Assembly (NCBI GenBank): GCA_028023455.1
Contig: JAQFVV010006200.1
Coordinates: 6,338,506 to 6,402,505, forward strand
Source: Epiperipatus broadwayi
Taxonomy: Eukaryota; Onychophora; Udeonychophora; Euonychophora; Peripatidae
Length of the DNA: 64,000 bases
Reading direction: 5' to 3'
The translations under genes and the position numbers were made by a program. Of the stretch, positions 1 to 10,788 are shown piece after piece. Within the stretch, counting starts at the first letter, position 1, and every line of letters starts with the position of its first letter. The notes under the pieces are model-generated. The model was not told the origin of the DNA. It was given only the letters and a program-made list of their open reading frames with translations, and did no database searches.

Positions 1-1885
1 TTTTTTTTTATAGTAATGATATGATTAATAAAATAATAATAAGAAAATGAATCATTTTAAACACTGAAGTAGATAAAGATATATATAAAGACATAACAGC
101 AAATTGGAAAGATTAACCTATAAAGTTAAGCTGATTGGTAAGAATGTATACTGTAAAAAAAAAGTAAAACTGAAAATAGTTTTGGCTGGAAAAAATAGAG
201 TAATGTAAATAAAGCAGATTCATTGAAATGATGGATGTGATAGAAATAACATGTATTCATCAATAGAATGAAAAAGATTAAGTGTAATAAAATAAGAAGA
301 TAATAAAGATTATGACAGATTTTTTTAAAAAAAAAGCATAGGGAATTAATATTTCAAACTGCTGAAAGTTGAGGATTATTAGGAACAAATAATCCATTTC
401 TATTACTCTACTCTAAGCCATCTGTTGTAGCCATGAATGATCATTAAACTAAGCCATAATGCTTATTTAGATTATTCAGATTTACTATAAATGACTATAA
501 GAGTAGAGTAGTAGAATGTATTCTTACTTCCAATTCTGATATTGACTTATATTTGTAGACCAAGTGATCAACTAATGATTAGAATTCATTTGGAAAAAAA
601 ATTATTCTGAGAATTTTAGTTCTGTTATTTTAAAAACAAACCCAGACAACTTTTTAAATTTTTTCTGATGTTATTATTGTTATTTTTTTTTGTTGCTGAT
701 GTTCTGTGAATACAGTCAATAATTTCTTTAAAAAAGGACTCATTTTAGGAATTATTGGAGATAGTTTTTAATTTATGATTTTAAAATAGGTTACATGCAC
801 TTATGGGATGCTAAGAGTTTTGAACAAATGGTTTTGTAGTAGATTGAAGATGTGTTTTATCTGAAGAACTGTGTGTTTGTAGAAATAGTAAACGAAAAGA
901 GATGTAGTTTGATATTATAAGAAATACAGTAACAGCTATTTGAAAAAATAGTCAAGATTTATTTTCTTGATTTTGATGAAGTTGTTGAAAAATAAGGAGT
1001 TATAGTAATGAATGTTTAAAAGTATGAAAATTGAAAGGATAAAAGTCTATAAAGAAATTTCTAATATTGTATGAATCCAGACATTTATAATATATGATCT
1101 CATTGAAGACATAGAAATTATTAGAAGGTGTAACTTAATGTTTATTGTAATGTATTTAGATGAGATGTGACTAGTATTAGAGAAAACATTTGTATTGTTG
1201 ATTTGCAGATTAACTGCAGTAATGAATTCATTGTAAGTGTGGATTCAGCAAAATGATGATAATTTTCTGCTCATATTTATAAAACTTTAGTTTGCATTTA
1301 TTTTCATTACATTTAAAACAAGATACTGGTTCTTCAAACACTCAAGATCAAATAAAAATATCTATTTCCCATTTTACTGTAGGAAAAAGTTCATTTGTAA
1401 TCGATTTATAATTTTATTTTATTTTTAAAGTGTGCTTGATTCTACACAATCATACTTTTCATTGTGTTTAAATTAAGTAATAAGATATATAACACATTGC
1501 ATAAAACAAGTACATTTATGTGACCCATTTTAATGATTGTTTAGTTTAAAATTTAATAATAAATGACAAATAAATATATACACATATTTTTTATAGGGCT
1601 GAATTTTAAATAAATGAAATGATGACATTTCTTTATTTCACCAAGGCAAACAGTTAGCTTTTCAGTTATACTGGAGTCTAAAGCATCCATTCTAAATAGA
1701 ATCATAGCAATCATAACTTTATTTGTAACTAACTTTTTTTTTGCATTTTATTTTAAAATGCAAAAGTTGTTATTTTAAACTGGAGGGTCATCAGTTTGTT
1801 TTTTAAAAACATGCCTGAATTATATTTTTGCTGCATGATAACTGCTATTAATAAATAATAAAATAATTTGTTGGCCAGGAAATCA
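1..1885. other. AT-rich DNA, no gene seen
   Basis: Homopolymer-rich sequence with no long ORF and no convincing splice-bounded exon. A short hairpin near 1740-1765 (arms of TTGCATTTTA type) is the only structure noticed. Confidence 0.5.
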
Positions 1886-1889
1886 TGTG

Positions 1890-1965
1890 ACAATCATGCA
1901 CTGAATTGACATATTGAGCTCTTGAATCTATCACTCTACCACTGCAGTAAGCATTTAGATCAGTT
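1890..1965 (-). repeat. tRNA-derived SINE head fragment
   Basis: The minus strand reads CTGCAGTGGTAGAGTGATAG, an A-box-like block. It closely matches the head of the SINE at 36.05-36.12 kb (GTACAGTGGTAGAGGGATAG). No clear B box or tail was found, so it is probably truncated. Confidence 0.5.
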
Positions 1966-2449
1966 GCTATTAATAATTAAGATTTACTTATGCCTATAGA
2001 GGAATAGTAACTGTACTTTTATTGTCTGATACAAATATTATTGAGCATATTAATAAATTTAAGATACTGTATTTGTTGGTTGTTAAATCTTAATGTAAGG
2101 TCATTAAAATGAATCATATAATTATCCTTGTTTTCTACTATATTATTTATTTAAAATCCATTGTGAATTGTGGTCATATGAAGTAACAAAATTTCATATT
2201 TTGAAAATAAAATGTATGGTCATAATTTAGTTACAGAGTTTCCACCACTATGGCACTGTATGGAACAAGTATTTTAGGCTGTATTGTAGCTAAAGGGCTT
2301 ATGATTTGCCTTGTTTAAATATCTTCTTTTAATATCTGGATTATCTATAATGACTGATATTATTCAAAATTTATTTATTTAAAGTTTAACAGTAAATGTA
2401 ATTTTTTGAACAGTCTCAAGTACTTTTAATAAATTTAAAATATATATAT

Positions 2450-3190
2450 TGTAACAGGATGGGGTGGTAGGAAGAAGATGGAGTGAACCTGTGTGATGGA
2501 AATTATCATCAACCCCAAGTAAATTAAATACCAAAATCAATAATTTACAAAAGTATCTATAAGTAAGATATATTTAAGGGGGGCATGAAATCAAGAGAAT
2601 CTCCAAGAGATCATTGAGAGATCAGAAGAGCAACTAAAGGCATAATTAACCACCAACCAACATTATAAAGTAAAAGTAATTATAAGTACTTATGAGTACT
2701 ATTCAAAATACCATTCATTGTCGTGAATGATCAACAATTAAAATAAATCATTACAATAAATCAACAGTCCATCTTGTGGCTGGATTTGAACAATAAAAAA
2801 TATAAATCAACAGTCAACCTTGTGACTGGATTGGAAATGGGTCTTCTGTAGACCAGACTAACTATTGAGCCTTTGCCATCTTGGGCAATTATTTAAACAG
2901 AACTTGGATACACCACTTAAGTGCCAACCCATTAGAATACATAACCATGGGATATTAAAACATGCTGATCATCATCAATGCTCTGGTCATTTCTACTGGC
3001 CAACTATAAACTTAAATTTTTAATAAGACTAAACTAAAATTAAAGATAGTGCATGGGTTTTAAAGAGAATTGCTGGATGCCCCAAAAGCACTAATATACA
3101 CATCCCCATTCTTATATTCATACGGTGCTTGAATCTAGCTCAGAGAACATAAGCTCTATTACTGTATGTGACCAAGAGTTGATGGAAACA
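2450..3190. repeat. Unclassified old interspersed repeat, G+C above background
   Basis: The block starts at TGTAACAGGATGGGGTGG, an LTR-like start, and is richer in G+C than both flanks. It contains two direct copies of a unit of about 40 bp (near 2757-2795 and 2800-2838) built around AAATCAACAGTC and CTTGTGRCTGGATT. A weak tRNA-like block lies near 3130-3175. No coding domain, second LTR or target duplication was recognised. Confidence 0.4.
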
Positions 3191-3199
3191 ATTTTAACA

Positions 3200-3840
3200 A
3201 TTGAATAAGTTTATTAATAACAATAAAAAATGAAATTAAGGTCTTATAGAATAATGGTTCTGATTTTGAAAATTGTACAAAATTATATACACAACTAAAG
3301 TTTTTACATTGATTTACAATATTTCTTAATAAGTATCTATAAATGCATACATATATCCGTACTCAGACATGCATTTTATAATATACAATGAAAACATTTC
3401 AATTAACATAAAATAATTATTAAAAAAATGATTAAAATTTACATGTGCATGTGTGCACATATGACCTTTACATCATATTTTAACTTAACAGCAATAATAT
3501 TATATTTTTATTATTAATTTCTTTGGAAAATATGCATAAATTTCATACATATACATGTGCATTAACAAAATAGAGATATAATTTAAAATCAGTTATCAAA
3601 TTCTATTACAGCTTTTTTTTTTATTCTTTAAAAAAAAAGTATAGTTGATTTTTAAGAAGTTAGAAAACTTTTTATGAGGTTACCCCATAACTAATTATTA
3701 AATGTCTTTAAATTTAAAAGTATAGATTTAAAATGTCTTCCCAAATGAATTATTTAAAAACAACTCACTTTTGCATACATGTTTATCTGTGCTTTTCTTT
3801 GCATATAGACACAGCAGCATACATATAACTACTTTTTTAT
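3200..3840. other. AT-rich DNA, no gene seen
   Basis: Nothing recognisable apart from an A/T homopolymer pair near 3611-3640 that could form a hairpin. Confidence 0.5.
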
Positions 3841-3844
3841 TCAG

Positions 3845-3903
3845 CTGGTATTTCTCTTGGGAAAGCTGGTTTTTTGGTCAATCCAGGCAATTGGCATCAT
3901 CAG
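3845..3903 (+). CDS. Possible short exon, unknown product
   Basis: A 59-nt segment is bounded by a pyrimidine-rich acceptor (TTTTTTATTCAG) and a donor (CAG|GTAAAAG). One frame reads GISLGKAGFLVNPGNWHHQ. All three frames are open, so frame choice gives no support. No partner exon was identified. It may be a chance pair of splice-like sites. Confidence 0.2.
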
Positions 3904-3929
3904 GTAAAAGTATATAATTCAGGTATGGT

Positions 3930-4465
3930 TGACTTACCATAAGCTCCGTCTGTAGTCCAAATTGTCAGTAATCAGGAAGAGGTATAATTTTGTTAGCATG
4001 TCATGAGTTTTCTTCTGTCCAGAATTGACAAATTGTCTTGAACATATTTAAGCAGCTAATTGATCCATTTGAAGTGACCCTGGCCTCATGAATCAAAACT
4101 CTGCAATAAACTATGGGGCAGCTACTGGACTGGTACTTCCTTAGATCTTCATAAGAGCTCTGTATAACTCTGCTTGCTATTCTGCTAACCACTCCTCGGA
4201 AAATTAAAGCCAAACATTTGCAGTTGGCACTGCTTAAAATGTTAAAACCAGACTCTTCTGGCCAACTCTTACAAAACTGAAAGCAAAAACTAACTGATAT
4301 TTTTTTATCAGTCTTTTTATAATCTTGGTTGAGTCAGATGATAAAACCATAGTGTCTGTTTCAAACTGTCTAATCCTTTTGAAAACAAGCTTGAAATTTT
4401 TATCAAAGTGTGATTGGAAAAAGTTGATTTCAATTAACTTGAATCCTTTGGAATCTACATACATG
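3930..4465 (-). pseudogene. Coding-like relic, unidentified
   Basis: Two consecutive minus-strand open stretches (4464-4234 and 4213-4001) lie in DNA of higher G+C than its flanks. They include blocks such as FKRIRQFETDTMVLSSDSTK and SYEDLRKYQSSSCPIVYCRV. A GTAAGT donor-like site follows at about 3938. Reading frames change between the two stretches, as in a decayed gene or transposon ORF. I do not recognise the family. Confidence 0.3.
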
Positions 4466-4970
4466 TTTTTACTCAGATAATAGAAATTTACAAATTAATT
4501 AAAAGATTTCAAAAATAAGATATTTTTATGATTATCAGAAAGCATGCTTATTTTTAAATTTTCAAAATCAGAATAAAAAATAAAAATATTAATTTTTATT
4601 TATCAGACCTTTTTTTAAATATTTAATTTTATAATAAAATATTATTTTAAATCCAGAGTTATTTAATCCTTTATTTATTATTTTTATTTCAGTGAGTGTA
4701 GAAAATATCTACTACAATTTTTGTCTGTGATTATTTCCACTTTTCCTTTATTTTATATATATGCACACACACTATTATTGTGTTATGTAACCCAACTGGT
4801 TACAATATATTGTAATAGTCTAGATCATTGCACCTGCATCATTTATGGGTAAATGCATTTCTAAAGGGTGGAAAAGCACACCTTTTATTCTACTATCTAT
4901 ATAAACATGGGATATATATGAAGAATGTTATTGCATTAGAGAATATCTATGAGATTATTCCTCTAATTAA

Positions 4971-5154
4971 TTTACTAAACATCACATGATCACCATTTCT
5001 TATGCTTGCTCATAACTGTTATTAAAACAGACAAAACTCTCCATACAGTAGTGCCACTCAGTGCAAGCCAGAATAATCAATGGTTGCCAGAAGACTTGTG
5101 CATAAAATCCCTATCTAGTGCCTACTCATCCAATATCCCCAAACTACTTATTAC
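4971..5154 (+). mobile_element. Fold-back family A, single-arm copy (A1)
   Basis: The copy is flanked by 12-bp direct repeats TCCTCTAATTAA at 4959-4970 and 5155-5166. It begins with the family head (CATCACATGATCACC), then CAAAACTCTCCATACAG, a GTAATCAATGGATGCC-like block and CTATCTAGTGCCTACTC. It contains one arm only, so it is not itself palindromic. Other copies lie at 12.7, 40.3, 47.3, 59.0 and 59.1 kb. Confidence 0.75.
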
Positions 5155-5185
5155 TCCTCTAATTAAAAGGCTTCCACATCATGAT

Positions 5186-5455
5186 CTTGAACTAAGTTTT
5201 TATTGCATGTGTATCAGATCTTGGAACTTCATTTGTCCAATTATAATTCTGCTAAGTCATTTTGACTATGAAAGACTCATTTGGTTTGATTCCATTATAG
5301 TTCACATAAATTTCATCTTTCTATGATTTTTTTCTCTTTAGTGTCAAAGTGATTGATAAATGTATGGAAGGTTTAAATAATTTGTGGACTATTTTGATCG
5401 ATAAACATATTTCAGACATTTAATTTAATATGTAAATTTATTAACGATATAACAT
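5186..5455 (+). repeat. Duplicated block C, copy 1
   Basis: Aligns by eye to 19090-19360 in the same orientation. Shared stretches include AAGTTTTTATTGCATGTG, CACATAAATTT, AATTTGTGGACTAT-like and ATAAACATA. The two copies diverge fully after about 5460 and 19360. It is the first of three blocks found in the same order at 19.1-20.6 kb. Confidence 0.65.
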
Positions 5456-5459
5456 TAAA

Positions 5460-6780
5460 ATGTAAAAACTTCACAATCAAAATAAAAAAATTTAATTAAC
5501 CCCTTCTCCCAATTTATAAATTCTGATTATCTGTAGAATAAGTAATTAGTATAATGTTTGGTGAATATTACTTTATTAAAATTGTATTTATCTTATCTAT
5601 TCTGTGTAAATATCATATTCTAAAACTTAAATTCTGCCTATAAAATTACTTTAAAAAAAATTTATATGCATTATTATAATAATTTATAATTTATTGATAT
5701 AGTGCAGGCATTTAGTTTGATTTACCCATGTCATTATATCATCCCACACACATACTCACATTCATTTGTGTTGATTATTAAAATGAGGATTTTTCCAGCC
5801 AGTTCTTTGTACAAGATTTTTTTCTAGATTATCAGATCCCAAATATATTGCAACATTTTGTTTTTCTAAGAGTTTGGAACTATATGTTGAATTATTTCCA
5901 TAGTCTAGTTTTAATTGTTAAATGACTTCAGAAAAATTCAAATGTTGATTTAAATATTCAAATTATATTCAACTGTTGGTAATAATGCACAAGTAAATAC
6001 ATAACACAATGTTTCAAGAGGTATTATTCCCCTCTGTTCTTCAGGAGTTGCTGGCCTTATCAGTGACAGTGATAACATAGAAATCAAACTGGTGAACACT
6101 GAATTTAAGTTATTGTTCTAACCATAGTTATCTATGAGGGCTCTTCTGCTTTATGTATCTTTCTTTAAAGGCAAGAATAATGAGTGGTTTGCAACAATGA
6201 ATTAAGTTGACTTATGAAGTTATTTGCCATTGTTATATGAGTAGTTTTGTTAAATTTTCTTTTTTTTTTTTACTTTTTTTTTTCTCTGTCCAATATTCAC
6301 ATTCTTTCCGATTTGAACATATTTCCATTGATACATACATAGTCTGCTACTTTAGAAAAATCTGTTTTTCCTTTCTAATCATTAGTTTGTGCTCTTTCAA
6401 TCACTTTTCAATGGGGCGGTGGATTTCAGTGATATGTCCTTCCACATTCTCATGATATTTTATAGATGTAATTTTTGTTTTTCAGTATTTCATTTCAGAA
6501 TTTATTGTAATGTGCATTGACTTTGGAAAGGTATTCCAATAATACATTAATTGCAGCTTTTCTTTAGTTTGTTTGCTATCCCTGGTATGTATGAATACAG
6601 TACAGTATCTATAATTAGTTTTTCTTTTGATGTGTCTTTTGTTGACTATTTAAGATTTTCTTAATGATAGTTGATGAGTAATCATTCTTCATGAGAGTTT
6701 GTTCTGTGAAGGACTTGTTTTGATCCAAGTCATTAGTTTCTAAACAAACTTGGAAAAATAATTAAATTTTGCCATCATAC
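5460..6780. other. AT-rich DNA, no gene seen
   Basis: No recognisable gene. The open stretch at 6207-6455 on the plus strand is a T-rich run without homology. This interval separates blocks C and D relative to the compact copy at 19 kb. Confidence 0.5.
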
Positions 6781-6789
6781 TCTCTGTGT

Positions 6790-8940
6790 TTCTTTATGAG
6801 ATATAATGGCAGCAACTGAGGAAGACAATGAAAATTGACTATAGAAGAAGCAGTTAGAATTGTTTTGGAGAATAAAAAGAACCTAGGCACAAACACGATC
6901 TATATTTAAAGGAAAATTATTATATCTCTCTAACTATACAAATTTATGATATCTTCCTAATGACAAAGGTAATGCTGCAGTTGTAATGGAAATTACTGAT
7001 TATTATAACAAAATAACTCCTGAGTGCAGACCAATACCAAAAGGTGACAGAAAAATTTATACTGATTATGTAATTATAAATATGCGACTTTTTTCGCACG
7101 CGTTAGTGAAGCTATAATTATACTATAATGTGTAATAGGTCTGCTTAGCGCTTTCGAGATTTAATGTTCGAATCTCATACTCATAGCTTTGTGAATGAAG
7201 ACTGTTTTGATTTATTGTACACATATGCAAATGAGTTTGAATTTTTAATTAGTTAGTCCATTGTTTGGAGAGAGCAAAGTATGCCTCTCTTCTAAATAAA
7301 ATTACAAGCATTTCTCAGAAAGCATCACAGGTACTTCATTGATTCAGAAAAAAGTAAATTAACTTCATATTTTAGTAAAATTTCTCATCTTTTATGGTCT
7401 ATCTAAAATTCGCAATTATCATGTTCAATTACAATCTATTGTTAGTTCTAGAAATTCACCCTGCTTAAACTTGTCAAGACTTCTTCTTAAATTCTTAGTC
7501 CTTTGACAGGTAAGATACAGTACTTTGTCAGGAATTCTAGGTACTTTTATAGAATTAATCAATAACATGACAATTGAAACTGACATATTGGCAAGCTTTG
7601 ATGTGAAAGTTTATTCAAAAATATACCCTATGATGAAATAGTGTTTATTTTAAGGAAAAGATTAAATGAAGATAATAACTTACAAATTGGAACAACTCTT
7701 CCTGTTGATAATATAATGGAACTATTAACATTCTGCGTGACAACATAATTTCAATACAACACTGAATTGTTGCAACAAAATCAAGGGATGGTTATGAGTT
7801 GACCATTCACAGGCCTCATCAGCAACATTATATAGTAACAGTTTCATGAATCAGTCACAAATATTGTTGCATTTCTATTTAAAATCTAATTTTGCTATGT
7901 TGATACATTTATTGTATAATTGCATAATGAAACTATTACAATCATTCTGGATACACACCCATAACATATCCTCTTCAATTAAATTTACAATAGTGTTAGA
8001 ATAAAAACAACAATTGGCATTCTTAGATGGTTTTGTGATAAAAATCAAAAGTCCAGTTTATAAAAAATCACACACACCAGGAAAATGCTTAGCATGTACA
8101 TATAATCATGGCAGAAGCACAAACAGTGGGAATTATACTATTGTTGTAAAAAGCAAGAAACTAATGATTTGGAAAAAGAAAATTTCTATATAGTATACTT
8201 TCAAGAAGGATGGTTTTCTATCTTCTATCATTAAGAAAACTTAAATAAACAACAAATAGAACAACAAAAAACAATTATGGACACTATAATATATACATTC
8301 ATAGCAGAGATAGCAGACAAACTAAAGTAAATCTCCGAAGTCAATGCACACTACAAGGAGGTCCTAATCTCTAGAAAACGAATTTGAAATCTAAAAAACA
8401 AAAACTGCATATCTGAAATATCATGAATATGGAGAACATACAACAGTGAAACTAGTTTCTCTAGTGAAAAGTGATTAAAAGACATTAAAATGATGATTAA
8501 GGAGGAAAAAAACTGATGTGACTGAAATAGCAGACCATACTTATTACAATGAACATATATGAAATTTAAATAGAATTTAAATAACATTCCATTAGATGTA
8601 TATAAATAACAGTTGTACCTCAATAAATAATAAAGAATATGTTCTGTTAGAAAAACAAGAATATTGGAAAGAGGAAAAAGTGAGAAAAAAATTTAAAGAA
8701 TCTGATCTTGTGACACTGGCAAATAACCCTATAAGTTAATCTAGTATGATAATTTATATTTAGAAATCACTTATTATCATTGCTCTTAAGGAAAATTGGA
8801 GAAATGAGGAGGATCTACATAGGTAAATATATCAAATTTCTACTGTCTATTATCTTTGACAGAACAGTCTTGTTAATTAAAGTGTCATCTTAAATTTAAT
8901 ATTCATGAATTTAAAGGTTTCTGGTTTGATTCCCATGCTA
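6790..8940 (+). mobile_element. Penelope-like retrotransposon (RT plus GIY-YIG), decayed
   Basis: Reading several frames gives the Penelope reverse transcriptase in order: LPNDKGNAAVVME (6953-6990), FYGLSKIRNYHVQLQSIVSS (about 7390-7445), SFDVKV (about 7593), TTxFQYNxE with QGMVM (about 7740-7795), CYVDTFIV (7893-7916) and LAFLDGFVIKI (about 8016-8048). Family knowledge: these correspond to DKG, PKIH, SFDV, the QG motif, YVDD and FLD of Penelope-type enzymes. The catalytic YVDD has lost one Asp in this frame. A C-terminal segment ending in ITADHTYYN-like sequence matches the end of the GIY-YIG endonuclease. Stops and shifts make it inactive. The 3' end is set by comparison with the second copy at 45.8-46.5 kb. 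Confidence 0.88.
7078..7310 (+). repeat. SINE-like insertion inside the Penelope-like element
   Basis: The Penelope coding match stops near 7075 and resumes near 7320. Between them lies sequence with a B-box-like GTTCGAATCTC (7166-7176), preceded by a possible A-box region near 7130-7150. It contains CG-rich words (TTCGCACGCG) unlike its surroundings. No clean target duplication was found. Confidence 0.55.
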
Positions 8941-9114
8941 CTACTGTCATTGATTAGGCTAGCAATATCTGAGAAAAGAAAGTAATACTATTTAGTAATA
9001 TGTTTTATATTAACTCATAAGTTATTATTAACAATTGAATGTTTTAAATAAAGTTTGAATAGTTTTAAACAAATTTAAGTATTAAAACCAGGTGATAAAA
9101 ATAATTCAACATAA

Positions 9115-9545
9115 ATATTGTAACATTGATATTTAGCATATTGAACCTTTTTTATTTTTATTATGCCAAAAATACATACTTGTAACTTATAAATTTATTA
9201 TAAGAACTATTTCTATATTATAAGTTTTAGTAATTTTCTTTATAATTTATAATATGTAGCTGTTCGTCTCCAGTAGAATTTATATGTAATTCAATTGTTT
9301 ATCAATGCACATAGATTCCATTCAAAATCTAGATTCTGAAACATTGTATTATATGTTGTATTTAATTTTTTTTTAACGAAATTATCAGCATGCTCATTGC
9401 AATAACTTAACAAATGGTTACTAATAGAAATAATTCTCAATGAATGTTTCAATCAACATTTTTTTTTGTAAGACATACTCACATATTTACTCTCTTTTAT
9501 GTAGATATTTGAGATAACATTTAACTGTGCATAATTTTTGGGCGT
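9115..9545 (+). repeat. Duplicated block D, copy 1
   Basis: Aligns by eye to about 19430-20035, same strand. Shared segments include AATTTATTATAAGAA, TTGCAATAA followed by TTAACA, CTCTCTTTTAT, and TAGATATTTGAGAT. Copy 2 also contains a tRNA-derived SINE (19.66-19.78 kb) that is absent here. Confidence 0.6.
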
Positions 9546-10091
9546 TTTGCTTGCTAAAGTAGAATCTTTTTTCAACATATTTTTATTATATATATATTAG
9601 TAATTAAAAAACATTTTTTTTTTGTTTTTGAAATTATTTTATTACATAACTATAATAAATTAAGTAAAATTAGCCATAAAAAGCACAAAACATATATGTT
9701 AAAAAATTGTATATATTTTTATTTGCAAATTTATAAATTAGAAACAGTAAAATACTCTGATGAGGAACATTCAACTTTGAACTCATATTATAGTAATTTT
9801 CTGTCCTCAATTCTTGGCAGATCATTATATATCTCTAGACAGGTTCCCAGCCTCATTTGTCATACTTAACTCTAAAATAGAAAATATCCAAAAGTTAGTA
9901 TACAAATATATTTATAGAGAAAAATACAAATATTATTTTTATGAAAGACACAAAATCTAAGTGTGTTATACAATAAAGAAAATCTTCACTCAGAACTATT
10001 TCATTTTCTGGTATATATTCATTGCTTAAAAACAGATGGTGCTTTGCCATGTAGATTTATTTTTGATGACGATGAATATAATCAAGATTTA

Positions 10092-10418
10092 ATATAAAGA
10101 AGAGAACAAACCTTTGATCGTGCATTTTTAAAATTTACATGCACTCGCCCATGAGCAGCATAAGTGTATGCTTATGCTTAGAGCTTGTCTTTATATTTCT
10201 TCTGCTACAGAATGAATGTTTGCACAATTACTTAACAATATATAATTCAGGCACCCAATAGATTAAGTCCTGGTTTCAGCAGAGTGAGCAGAGATTGGCT
10301 TATATAAAGATAAACTCTAAACATAAGTTTACACTTATGCTTTTTAAACTGATGCTCACGGGTGAGTGCATGTAAATTCTAAAAGCGCGTGACCGGAGGT
10401 TTGCTCTCTTCTTCATAT
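10092..10418. mobile_element. Fold-back MITE with about 95-bp inverted repeats, TA-flanked
   Basis: The left arm (10092 to about 10190) and right arm (about 10318-10418) are reverse complements over most of their length. Termini are ATATAAAGAAGAGAACAAAC and, reversed, ATATGAAGAAGAGAGCAAAC. Both ends abut TA (10090-10091 and 10419-10420), as expected for Tc1/mariner-type insertion. The interior of about 130 bp encodes nothing. The mobilising transposase family is inferred only from the TA. Confidence 0.75.
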
Positions 10419-10788
10419 TACATATGTAATCAATGCTGTATAAATAATACACTATTTATAAATAAGATTTATTTAGAATAAAAGGTAGAGTCTGCATTCT
10501 TCAATAGCTACAATTTAACAATTAGAAAAAGCAAAAAGTATACAGATATTATTTTTACTAAAATTATAAAATAAAAGCAATAATTATTTTCAAAAATTCT
10601 TTTTGGCATGTAAGAGTTCAAAGAGAGAGAAAAAAAGATCAACTTCATAATGTCTACAGCAGTACCTTAACTCTTTTTACTTTTTTCCATTAATATTTTT
10701 TTTTTGAGTAGGATTCATGACACTATTGTGAGGATCTTTGTTTGTCAGAGCTAGATAGAATAAGACTGAGAAAATATCTAGCAGTAAG

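Noticed and set aside
5006-5326. Plus-strand open frame of 106 codons
   Set aside because: It spans element A1, its right target duplication and block C, so it is not a gene.
7130-7200. Functional tRNA gene
   Set aside because: A B-box-like GTTCGAATC is present but no cloverleaf with paired acceptor and anticodon stems can be drawn; a SINE is the better reading.
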